NCBI GenBank assembly: GCA_026770595.1
Contig: MU633564.1
Location: forward strand, 23,576-59,263
Reading direction: 5' to 3'
Source: Ochromonadaceae sp. CCMP2298
Taxonomy: Eukaryota; Sar; Synurophyceae; Ochromonadales; Ochromonadaceae
Length of the DNA: 35,688 bases
The notes below the pieces were generated by a model. The model ran no database searches, was not told the DNA's origin, and saw only the letters and a program-made list of their open reading frames with translations. Positions within the stretch are counted from its first letter, which is position 1. Every line of letters starts with the position of its first letter. This document shows, piece after piece, positions 10,411 to 20,691 of the stretch. The position numbers were made by a program, and so were the translations under genes.

Positions 10411-13400
10411 ATGATGAAGAACTCGCGGAAGAGCGTCGGGGCTCCCACGAGCACGGCCGATCTGCGCAAGAGTCCGCGCAGAAAGACCATCGACGGCTTC
10501 CAGACAATCAAGGAGAACGCCATGGAGAACATCGAGAACGACGTAAACAGTACGAACAAGCGGAGATATTCGACCCGCTCTCCGGCGGTCAAGGGATCTC
10601 AGGAGGGAGCGGACAAGTCATCCAATCCCAACACTCGCCGCACCAGCAACGCCGCTGATCTCTCGGAGCTCCTGGACACCATCGCCAACGACTCTTGCGT
10701 CTCTATCTACTCCGAGGAGGACCCCAGATATGTCAGGGCGGAGATGGGGATGGGGATGGGGATGGGGATTACCGAGACGATGGAGGGATGGATGGAGGCA
10801 GAGACGGAGGCGGTTGTGGAGGAGGATGCGGAGGCAGGCGACGACACTCTAGAGCTCGCGCAGCTGGTCTCCGCCACCTCCAGGACCACCACGGATATCG
10901 ACAACCGCCGCAAGACCTTTGACGGGCAGGCGTGCTTGGGGGACTGGGACAGGGTTGGGGACAGGGGGGATAGAGGGGCCGGCGACAGGGACAGGGCGGG
11001 GGTGAGGGAGCGGAGGGCTACTGTGGATCCGAGTGATCTGGCGGCCATGCTGCGCGACTTGGAGGAGGAGTCCTACGCGAACGAATCTAACAACCAATCC
11101 AACCAGTCTAACCTATCGGCGAATCAGTCAAATCAGTCTGCCAACCAGCCCCATCTGTCGGTCAACCGCTCTAATCTGTCGGCGAATCAGTCCCAGTCCC
11201 AGTCCCACAACGGCCTCAGCTTCTCCTCCGCCTCCGCCAACACCTTCAACTCATCCTCGCTGCACTTCAGCCGCTCCTCAGACGGCGATATTGGTGGTGG
11301 CCGCTCTGTCGGTGGTACTGCCGATGATGCGGATGGGAGCCACTCCACAGTAGCCGGCACGGCTTTGCTGGACAGTGCCATGAGCCCCACTGGCAAAAGC
11401 CCAGCCTACAAGAAATCCCGGTCCGCCACCCCGGCGTCGGTTGCGTCTGCGCCTGGATCTGCGGTGTCTGGGAGCGCGCGTGGTGGGAGCGTGGGCAAGG
11501 GGCCCACCGCCGCCCCCTCTCCTGCGGTCTCCGTCACCTCAGTGGCCTCGGGGGCTTCTGGACGCTCCACGCGTAGCCAGAAGAGCGTACAGGGCTCAGT
11601 CTCCGCCTCTGCTGCCTTGGCTGCTGCCCTGGCCGCCTCTGCCTCCGACTCTGTTGTCCCTGACGCCTCTGCCGATCTCGACCTCGACCACGACCTGGGC
11701 CTGGACCTCGCCCTCTTCTCGCCCAACCAGTCCGGAAGGTCCACAGGGTTGGATATGTCAGGATCCGACAGGTCAGATATGTCAGGAAGGTCAGCAAAGT
11801 CAGGAACCGCTAGTGCCAGAAGGACTAACAGACGTACCACTGTGGATGCTGATGACTTGCAGAGCTTGCTGGAGGAGCTGGAGGAAAGTCAGGAGGGGGA
11901 AAGTCAGGATATGGGGAGTGTGGCGTCGTTTGCATCCCACACCTCCCATACATCCCATGTATCTAAGGCATCCAAGGCATCTAAGGGCTCAAAGGTATCC
12001 AAAGGCTCCAAAGGATCAAAGGGGTCCCATGCCTCTAATGCATCTGTGTCTGAGTCTGTGTCTAGTGTGAACACGCTGCAGCTGATGAGGGACGTGTCAG
12101 GCATGCTGGGGGATGGGGGGGATGGGGGGGATGGGGGGGATGCGGACTCTTATACTGCTGATGTCGATGCTGACGTTGGTGAGGAGGAGGGGCCTGCGGT
12201 GGCCGGGGAGGAGTATGAGGGGGCTGAGGGAGAGGCAGAGGGGGAGTATGGGGCAGAGGGCGAGGGGGAGGAGGGGCACGATATGAGCGAGGTGTCTATG
12301 CTCTCCTGCTCCACTGCCTCTTTCAGCACAGTGGAGATACCCGCAGCCCTGACGCGCTTCCTCTATGCGCAGACCAGCGCCGCGAAGGAGGCCAAGACTG
12401 GGGGCATTGGAAGGGCTTTGGGGGCTGGGGCTGGAGCTGGGACTGGGGCTCTGGACACCTCTGTGGTGGGAGAGGGTGTGGAGGAGGGGAAGGAGTTGGC
12501 GAGGCAGTCGAGTGCGGTGAGGGTGAGGGCCAGGGCGCTGCAGGAGGGGGCCAAGGTTCATGTTAGCAGCACCACCTACACCTCTAACCTATCCACTTCG
12601 GAGGCTGGGGTAGAGGAGGCTGGGGTGGCTGGGGTAGAGGGTGAGGAGGTGGGGGCAGAGACCGAGATGGGGGCGGGGGTTGGGGAAGGGGAGGTCAGCC
12701 ACGCCCTTTCTCTCTCCAACTCCCTACACTCCCTGCAGTCCCACGACTCTGCCGCATTCGGCTTCTCTCAAGGCAGTGACCGGAGGGCCACCGCAGACCC
12801 CGCTGATCTCGCCGCACTGCTGGGGGAGATGCAAGCAGAGCACGAGGCACAGGGCAAGGGGGGCAAGGGGCAGAAGGGGCAGGGACAAGGGGATACGAAT
12901 GTGTCAAATACGTTAAATACGTTCCACGATACGTCCAACGTATCGAACATGTCCCACAACAGCAACAACAATACGTCTGGCTTCGACGGCCTCATCATGC
13001 TGGACGGCTCTGACTACGACAACTTCGACTGCGGCAGAGAGAGCATCGAGACAGTCGTGCTGCTGCAGAGCGTGGCGGACACGCTCAACGCCCTGGAGAG
13101 CTCCCATACCTCCCATAACTCCTACAACGCCTCTGCTACCGCCGCCGCCACCTCTGGCTTCGCCTCCGCCGCTGCCCCTGGCCCCGGCACTGGCGCTGCC
13201 TTTGCAGCATCCCCCGCCCCCGCGCCCACCAAGTCCCCCCTCAGTATCGCTGTAGCGGGCCCGCGCGCAGACGCCCACCGTGCCCGCAGAGAGACCGCAG
13301 ACCAGGCTGATCTGGCACTACTGGCGCTGGAGCTGGAGGATGAGGATGGGGGGTCGGTGCAATCTGTGCCATCTGTCCGATCAATGCCCTCTGTGAAATC

Positions 13401-16400
13401 CACGCAGTCGGCGCAGTCTGGGCAGTCGGGTAGGAGTGGCAAGAGCGTCTCTGCCTCTGCATCTGGTAGTGTCCTGTCTGAGAGGTCGAGCAGATCCACT
13501 AGGTCTGCCTCTACCTCTGCCTCTGCCTCTGCCAAGTCCGCTGCCTCTGCCTCTAAGCCCGCCAAGGCCTCTGCCCCTGCCTCTGGCTCCTCCAAGAAGG
13601 GTAGGAAGGCCAAGGAGGAGAGGGAGGCACAGGAGCAACAGCAGGCATCGAAGGACGTACTGGCACAGGTGCAGGCAGCAAGAGAGCAGGCAGAGAGGGA
13701 CGCAGAGCAGGCACAGGGGGAGGAGGACGATGGGCAGCAGACAGTGGACCCCGCCTTCCTCGACGACTCCATGTCCACACAGTCCATGGCCACCATCGCC
13801 ACCCTAGAGCTGCTGGAGAACGTGGCTGCATCTCTGGAGCAGCAGCATGCGATTGACGCGTTGAGGGGGGAGGACTATGTGGACTACTCCGTATGCAGCG
13901 AGCTGACTTCAGGTATGTATAGTATGGGGGGGGGTGGGGTTTAGTGTATAGTATGGGGTATACTATATATAGTATGGGTTACACAATATATAGTATATAG
14001 TATGTAAGCTCACCTGATACTTGCTATGCGCTATTCCAGCAGGCTACTATCAACTACACACATATTTAAAACTCCCCATACCTCCCACACCCCATACCTC
14101 CCACCCCATACCTCCCATACAGGCTCCTACGCTCCTCTGGCGGATCTGCTGGCGCTGGCGCAGGAGGCAGGGGAGGGGGGGATGGTACTGTCCCCCACCC
14201 GCGCTCCCACCACCACCACCGTCGATACCAATGTCGCCGCTGCTGTTGCTGTCACTGCTGGCGCCGCTGATGCGGATGTCCCGGTCTCGGCCTCGCCCAG
14301 TCCCCGCAAGAGGGGCAAGAAGAGCCGCAGCGAGGAGAAGGAGAGCCGTCCAGTCACGCGCATCGCCCAGCGCCGAGCCTCTACTGGCGCTGTGCCTGCC
14401 GACCTGTCTACTGCCTCAGGCTCCCCCTATGCCTCTGCTGCCTCTCCCGCTGCATCGGTCTCTGCCTCTTTTGCCCACGATACAAGCATGGGTGCAGGTG
14501 TGGGTGTGGACGCCTATCAGGGCATGCCCCCCCCCAGCAGCCTCAAGAGCTGTCTCTCCACCCGCAAGGAGCCCCGCCCCAACCCCTCCAGCGCAGGCAT
14601 CGCCCACGACCCTTCACGCCGCAATGTGGTCTTCGGCTCCCCCCAGGTACTAAAACCACCCCCAACAAATCTGTACTATCACAATAAAACCCACATACCC
14701 ACAATAAAACCCTCCATCTATTATAATAACCCTACCCTACCCTATGTTCGGCTCTCCCCAGGTGGCTGAGTTCAACAAAACCAGCCCCACCACCTCCTAC
14801 ACCCCCCTGCACAAAGACCAGGCCAAGTCCCTCTTCTCCATGAGCGCACTGAGGGCCTACGACGAGCAGGGGGGGGATGTGGTGACGGAGGAGAACGATC
14901 GCATATTGGGGGAGTGGGACAGGCTGACCAATGCGTCTGACGGGTCCGATGAGGAGGATATGGGGTTGGAGGAGGGGATGGGTGAGGGTATGGAGGGTGA
15001 GGGAGGTATGGAGGGTGGGGAGGGTATGGGGATGGATATCTTCCCACACAAGCCCACCCCCCGCTCAGCTAGACGCCGCCGCTCCATGCTGCAGCCCCAG
15101 CCCGCCTCGGACAGCGAGGGCGAGGGGTCTGTAGGGTCTGTGGGGGGGGAGGGGTCGGGGGCTGACAGAATGCCCGTCAGCCCTGCCTTCATGCCGCACG
15201 AGGTCGAGTTGGACCACGCCCCCACCACCCACACCAATACCAGTGCATACGGGTACGGGGGAGGGTATGGGGGGGAAATATCCATGACCTCGGACCCCTC
15301 TGGTACCGTAAACCTACCCGCAAATCTGGCCGATCTGGTGGGGCAGAACGACTCAATCGCGGAGCAGCAGGCAAAGCAGCTAGCAGAGGCGCAGGCCGAG
15401 GCGCAGGCGCGATTTCTGAGCAGCAGTGCCTTCGAGGAGTGCAGTCGCACGGAGGAGATCGAGCTGGACCTTCAGGCGCTGATGAGACACGTAGACGACT
15501 CTGGACTGGGTATGGGTGGGGGCCTGGGTGTGGAGGCTGGGGATGGGGGAGCTGGTGCAGGTGCTGGGGATGGGGGGGGGGCTCAGGGGACACTCTCCCA
15601 GAGGGGATCTCTGGACAGCCAAGGCAGTCGGGCCAGCAAGACCAGTGGTAGTGGCAGCAGGGGGGGCAGCAGGGTATCAGGGAGCAGCGGGGGGTCTGAG
15701 GGGCTGTCCATGTTGGATCGCTCGCTGTCCCATCTCAGTGACGCCGATGGCAGCGAGGCCCTAGGGGAGCTCATGGGTATGGGTAGCGGGGGGGGGGATG
15801 TGTCCCTGGAGTCTACCCTTGGGGGGCTGGGGGGGGATGTGTCTACGCACTCTACAAGATCTACACGCTCCACGCGCTCCACTGCCTCCGCCTCTGCCTC
15901 AGCCAACAATACTTCTAACGCTTCTGCTGCCTCTGCCGGGTCCGCCGGTTCTGGACGCTCCACACGCAGTAAGAACGCCTCCAGGAATAACAGTGTAAGC
16001 TTCGGCAGTGTCCCCTCCGCCACCCGCACCAAGGGCAGGCGCCCCCCCACGCCTGCTGCGAAGGGGACGGGGATGGATGGGGGGGATGAGGAGTCAGGAA
16101 TGGAGGAGATGTCAGGAATGGAGGGGGGTGAGGGCGAGGACTTCACCTATGCGCTAGAGGGGGACCTGGCTGCAATGGTGGGGAACGTCGCCTCAACGCC
16201 CGCCCATGCTCACCCCGCACAAGCTTCTGTCGATGCTTCCATGTCCATGTCCCTCCATGCCTCCTCGACTAAGGACCAGGCAGAGGCACAGGAGGGGGGA
16301 CAGGGGGGCCATGGGTATGGGGTGGATCCTGAGATATCCGTGATAGAGGGGTACCTGCACGACCACACCGAGCACGACTGCGACTTCGCCTCCACCCCCA

Positions 16401-18588
16401 GCCACCACCACGCCCCCTTCACCCTCCCTACTACCCTCCCTACCGCCGCCTCCCACACCGCCCGTGCCGATGCCACCCCCTCAAGCCCCCCCTCGCGCGA
16501 CATCTCTGCCGACACGTATGGGGAGTTCGATGACGGGCCTGGGTACATGGGGGAGCAGGAGCCGAGCAGACTGGGCGAGTTTGATCTGCTAGAGCAGGAG
16601 GAGAGGGAGGACAGAGAGGCGGAGGCTAGAGAGGCAGAAGCGGGTGTGGACCTCATGTCCAGACTGAGAAGTCTCAACGCGGGCGCGCGCTCGAACACTC
16701 TTCTGCAGCTCGGTACCACCTCATCTGCTATGGGTGGTGCGTCCCGTATGTCTATAGGCATGAAGCGTATGAGCATGGTGAACTCTTCGCTGCTGCTGCA
16801 GAGCGCTGCGAAGACTGGCAAGAAGGCGAGAAGGGGGAGGGCCAGACTGGATGAGTCTGTGTGCTCTGTGGGGGAGATGGAGACAAGTGCTCTGGAGGGT
16901 GTGGGAGCTGGTGTTGGTGGGGTAGAGGCAGTAGGTGAGGAGTGGGGGGGAGATACGCAGGTGGATACACAAGATGATACACAGGAGGAGACTGCGGTGT
17001 ACGAAACCGCCATAGCGCTCCTGCGCACCCATCTGTTCAGCTACTTCGCCGCAGTACAGGGGGTGTGCATCCTGCTCCGCTCGTACCGCCCCGAGGTGCA
17101 GGCTATAGTACGTACTACTATGAGCACCCACCTGGCCTCCGCTTATCTGGACTCGCCCCTCAGCCACGTGCCCGCCCCTGCCTTGGAGGCCGCCTGGACT
17201 CTGGACTCCTCTGATAGCGAGTTCTTTCTGGATTCAGTGGTGGACAGCCATCCCGAGGCATACAAAGCACTGGGCATGACCCCTACCCCTACTGCCACTA
17301 CTGCACCTACCTCTACCTCTGCATCTGCGCCTACCCTCGCGTCCCCTGTCTCTGACTCTGCCCCCTCTGGGACCGGTTTGGGAGCGGGTACGGGAGCAGG
17401 TGTGGGGTGCGGTGCGGACAATCTGTGGGTCAATATGTGCGCTGCCAGCCTGCTGGGCCGTGCCTCGCGCCTCAAGGCGAGCAACGACCTGGGTAGCGAT
17501 ATGAGTGATACGGGGGAGGACATTTCCTCTGCTGATAATGGCACTGGTACTGTTACTACCACTCGCGCTGCTACTACCCCCACCACGGGCACGGATCGGT
17601 TCTTCGACAAGGTGCTCAACCGACCCGCTAGCCAGCAGGCACAGCTCACTGCCTCCATCGCTGCACAACTAAGCGCCCTACCCAGAGGCGTGGATGGGGC
17701 TATGGGTGGGGGTATGGGAGGTGTGGGGGTTGGGGGGGATTCACAAGTGTCCCTACGGCAGGCCCTGCAGGGGGCCAGACAGCTGCAAGAGACCACCCTA
17801 CAAGTCGACATTGTCAACAAACTCACCTACTGTCGCGTCACCACCTTCCAGGTACCTTATACACCTAATAACCCCATAAACCTATAATAACCCCATAAAC
17901 CTATAATAACCCTATAATAACCCTATAATAACCCTATAATAACCCTATAATAACCCTAATAACCCTGACCCTGACTCTATAACCCTATAAACCTAACCAT
18001 CACCCTTTCCCGTGACCCACCTCACCCTATCCCTCACCCTACCCTCTACAGAGTGACTGCATCTGCGTAACCGCCCAGCTGAGCGCAGAGGTGGCTGCCA
18101 AACTGGTATTTCATGTGTCCAAAACCTACCCCTCCATCTCCACCTCTAGCCCTACCTCTGCCGCCTCTGCAGTCCTCTCCATCTCCAACATCGAAGTGGA
18201 CCTGGAGATATCCCCCTCCCCCGCCTCCCACCTCGCATCGGCCTACTTCGCCACCATCATGTGCTCAGACGCACTGCAGGGGCCGCTCTCCAGCACCGTC
18301 CTGAGTCGCGTCGAGGCCCCGGGCCAGATTCCGCCCCTTTTGAGAGCCATTTCGGGCCATATCTCCACCCTCAGGGTGGTTTTGGCGCGCCTGGGGGGTC
18401 TGCAGGGGTTGGGGTGCGGGGTGAAGCTGGTGCGCTGCGGGGGGGCCTTTATGCTGTCCGTAACTCCCCCCGCGCCTGCAACTGGCGCAGCCCTGCCCCC
18501 GCTGCTCTTCCCGTACAGCAGCATTATCGCGGGGGCCGTGAGGGGCGCCGATGATCTTGAGCGGATGATCCAAAACCGGATGAAGTAA
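10411..18588 (+). CDS. Giant repetitive scaffold protein, candidate kinetochore KNL1/Spc7 homologue
   Basis: Four exons (10411-13912, 14123-14646, 14762-17851, 18052-18588) join in frame to 2,550 residues with no internal stop. Most of the protein is disordered, rich in Ser, Ala, Gly and Glu. A motif of the form RRxTxDxxDLxxLLxxLE recurs at about residues 201, 474, 791 and 959, with shorter relatives near 23, 76, 166, 1109 and 1251. RRNVVFGSPQ at about 1333 fits an RVxF PP1-docking site and is followed by EFNKTSPTTSYTPL. A helical segment lies at about 2085-2135. The last ~200 residues (about 2355-2550) are globular and end FPYSSIIAGAVRGADDLERM. KNL1 proteins combine an N-terminal PP1 site, many phospho-repeats that recruit Bub proteins, and a C-terminal RWD domain. 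The architecture fits, but no canonical MELT motif is visible, so the name is inference. The start is the first ATG of the open frame. Confidence 0.55.
17880..17975. repeat. CCCTATAATAA tandem repeat in KNL1-like intron 3
   Basis: The unit AATAACCCTAT is repeated about eight times, grading into CCCTAATAACCCTGACCCT. It lies inside the intron at 17852-18051. It resembles degenerate telomere-type CCCTAA sequence but is short and interrupted. Confidence 0.75.
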
Positions 18589-18950
18589 ATACGCAAATCC
18601 CCCTATCCATCCCAATATGCCCTGTTTTTGCTGGGGTGGGGTAATAAATTAGGATAAAAAAGATCAGCTTTTCCGAGGCAGGGAGTGGGTAGACCGCTGT
18701 CCTCCTAATCGGTTAAAGCATAGAGTGGCCCTTAGACCCGGGTCACTGTGCATTGCACCTCTAATATGTAAGGAAAATATACCACTTAATTGGGTTTTTG
18801 GTGAGGGTTTATTTACAATATTCCCCTGTTTGTGTTGCCTAGTGGTGCCTACAGGTGTGCAATGGTCGAAGAGTAACTTATATTAGTGTGCAGTGGTCCT
18901 TTTAGAGAACATAATATTCGTTTACAGTGCGTACATTGGCTCTCAGGTGC
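18589..18950. other. Convergent spacer, no gene seen
   Basis: These 362 bases separate the convergent KNL1-like (plus) and ankyrin (minus) genes. AATAAATTAGGATAAAA near 18640 may act in 3' processing of the KNL1-like transcript. I looked for tRNA-like structure around 18660-18770 and found none convincing. Confidence 0.4.
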
Positions 18951-20327
18951 CTACAGGTAGGATGCTATGTTGCTCTGCACCTCGCGCGTCGCCAGCATCC
19001 GCAACAGCACCCCAGATCCCCCCACCCCAGCACCCGCACCGCTTGTCAGCCCCAGCTCTCGCAGTATTATCACAAATGACTTCCGGCACTCCCATCGCTC
19101 ATCCATATACCTACCATATTCGGTCAGATTCCTGCACTCCCAGGGCAGCCTTCCCTTCCTATCTGGTAGGGGAAGGGCCCCTGCACGCTCGAGCTGCTTG
19201 GCCACATCGAAGTTTGACGCCTTATATGCGTCGTGCAGAGCAGTGCCCCCCACACCTTCAGAGTAGTGCCCCTTCATCCCCCACCATTGCTCAGAAATAC
19301 CGTCGATCAAAGCCCCATGCTGCAGCAGCAACCGGACCGTCTGCATCCGTGTGTGCACTATTGCTCTACCGGCAAAACCCCTAAGCCTAAAACCAGCAGC
19401 CTCAATGAGCGCGCGGCAGCCCATCAGCGGTGTCCGCCCCTCATACGAAGTCTCGCTGTCCACCGCGCCCTGCGCTAGAAGGAACGCCATAAGTGCCGGA
19501 CGGTCACCCCTATTCGCCACAAGACAAAGGGGTGTCCTTTTCCCTACCCCCACCGTGGCGTTGACCTCTGCACCGTTCCTGATCGCATCCCCCACCATCG
19601 CAACGATAGATTGCTCGTCGGGAAGCAGATCTAGCCAGCAGATGTCCCCCAGTACGTCTCCTGAAGGGCCCGGGAGATCACATCGCGCCCCCCTCCTGAG
19701 CAGCTCCCGGGCGATTTGATATAGCGCATTTATCTCTTCCTCTGCTGTGTGGTGCATTGTAGGTATGCAGCGTAGCACGTTCTTTAGGGCTGACTCGGCT
19801 GTATAGTTAGGAGTCGTCCAGTCGATGTCGGCACCAACATCCAGCAGTTTGCAGGCGATGTCGAAATAACCCCAGCTGCAGGCGCGAAACAGAGGCGTGC
19901 GCGCGTGTTCCGCGTTGTACTCGTCATCTTCGTCCTCCTCCTCCTCCTCCTCCTCCTCCCCCTCCTCCTCCTCCTCCTCCTCCTCCTCCTCCTCTTCTTC
20001 CTCCTCCTCCTCCTCCTCCTCTTCTTCTTCCTCCTCCTCCTCCTCCTCTTCTTCCTCCTCTTCAATATTTTCAGTCACCAATTCATCAGTCTTGAACCAG
20101 CTTATCATCCCGTTTGGGTCATAGCCGGGCAGCACCAGTGCTCCATTCACATCCGCCCCGAGCTCTATCAAGACCTCAACCAACTCCAACTTGCCTTCGC
20201 CGTTCGCGATTACCAAGTGCAGTTGCTCAAGCAGCGATTCTGGAGTGGATGTCTGCTTCCTAAGCCATTCGAATATGCATTCCCTGGGCACCAATTCCAG
20301 AGCGTCTAAGAATTTTTGGGCGTTCAT
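18951..20327 (-). CDS. Ankyrin-repeat protein with long glutamate tract (minus-strand paralogue)
   Basis: A single intronless frame of 458 residues starts MNAQKFLDALELVPRECIFE. Ankyrin-type units include VEVLIELGADVNG (about residue 45), RTPLFRACSWGYFDIACKLL (about 140), RTPLCLVANRGDRPALMAFL (about 257) and GGTALHDAYKASNFDVAKQL (about 355). Between the first two is an almost pure Glu tract of about 45 residues encoded by GAG/GAA repeats. The last ~70 residues (KGRLPWECRNLTEY, then LRMLATREVQSNIASYL) are shared by every family member here and may be a capping domain. Ankyrin repeats bind other proteins; the partner is unknown. The gene is divergent from its plus-strand sister at 20692 and convergent with the KNL1-like gene. 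The start matches the N-termini of its paralogues. Confidence 0.88.
   Translation of the reverse strand: MNAQKFLDALELVPRECIFEWLRKQTSTPESLLEQLHLVIANGEGKLELVEVLIELGADVNGALVLPGYDPNGMISWFKTDELVTENIEEEEEEEEEEEEEEEEEEEEEEEEEEEEEEEEEEGEEEEEEEEDEDDEYNAEHARTPLFRACSWGYFDIACKLLDVGADIDWTTPNYTAESALKNVLRCIPTMHHTAEEEINALYQIARELLRRGARCDLPGPSGDVLGDICWLDLLPDEQSIVAMVGDAIRNGAEVNATVGVGKRTPLCLVANRGDRPALMAFLLAQGAVDSETSYEGRTPLMGCRALIEAAGFRLRGFAGRAIVHTRMQTVRLLLQHGALIDGISEQWWGMKGHYSEGVGGTALHDAYKASNFDVAKQLERAGALPLPDRKGRLPWECRNLTEYGRYMDERWECRKSFVIILRELGLTSGAGAGVGGSGVLLRMLATREVQSNIASYL
19931..20062. repeat. (GAG/GAA)n trinucleotide expansion coding for poly-Glu
   Basis: About 130 bases of CTC/TTC triplets on the plus strand encode the Glu tract of the minus-strand ankyrin gene. 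The plus-strand sister has only a mixed Glu/Asp/Ser segment at the same place, so the tract has expanded in this copy. It keeps the reading frame. Confidence 0.9.
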
Positions 20328-20352
20328 CGTGGTCGTTCCACTCGGTATATAG

Positions 20353-20366
20353 AGCTGTTTCGGTCA
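20353..20366 (-). promoter_or_regulatory. Conserved ankyrin-gene upstream element, minus-strand paralogue
   Basis: Read towards the gene it is TGACCGAAACAGCT, 26 bases upstream of the ATG at 20327. Downstream of it, ACGACCACGATGAA closely matches the start context of the other paralogues. Confidence 0.55.
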
Positions 20367-20652
20367 ACTCTGTGTGTATGCGTGTGAAGGGGACGAGAGG
20401 GGGAAGCAGAGAGCTGCGGATGATTGATAGTAACAAGATTCTGAGGCGTTGGTTCAAGCAGCACACACTTTACCTCCTTGCAGGCATCAAAAAGGCTGGT
20501 GCTGACTCCTGACTTTCTCTGCCAGCCACCAAAGTACGTACAATTTATGTCCATTGTACGTACGTCGTTACGCCAAAATTAAAGTCAGGACCGACTCTCC
20601 ATCCCCCACCTCTCCCTCTCGTTCCCTTCACCTGTTCACGCACACACGCCCA

Positions 20653-20665
20653 GACGGAAACAGCT
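20653..20665 (+). promoter_or_regulatory. Conserved ankyrin-gene upstream element, plus-strand paralogue
   Basis: GACGGAAACAGCT ends 27 bases upstream of the ATG at 20692, and ACGACCATGATGAA follows. It differs from the other two copies by one base. Confidence 0.55.
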
Positions 20666-20691
20666 CGACATACAACGAGGACAGAACGACC

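Larger units (their letters stand above)
20328..20691. promoter_or_regulatory. Bidirectional promoter region between two intact ankyrin paralogues
   Basis: This 364-base spacer lies between divergent ankyrin genes. Each end carries the GAC(C/G)GAAACAGCTC element pointing to its own gene. The middle has CTCCTGACTTT (20506-20516) and two GTACGTAC words (20534-20541, 20556-20563). The mirrored layout suggests a head-to-head duplication with shared control. Confidence 0.55.

Noticed and set aside
10707-17826. Numerous 60-270-codon minus-strand frames across the KNL1-like gene
   Set aside because: GC-rich, biased coding sequence leaves long antisense frames. They are low-complexity and have no splice or start context.
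18661-18775. Possible tRNA or small RNA between convergent genes
   Set aside because: There are no paired acceptor arms and no T-loop consensus.
19897-20309. Plus-strand poly-Ser and poly-Leu frames
   Set aside because: They are the other readings of the GAG/GAA repeat in the minus-strand ankyrin gene.
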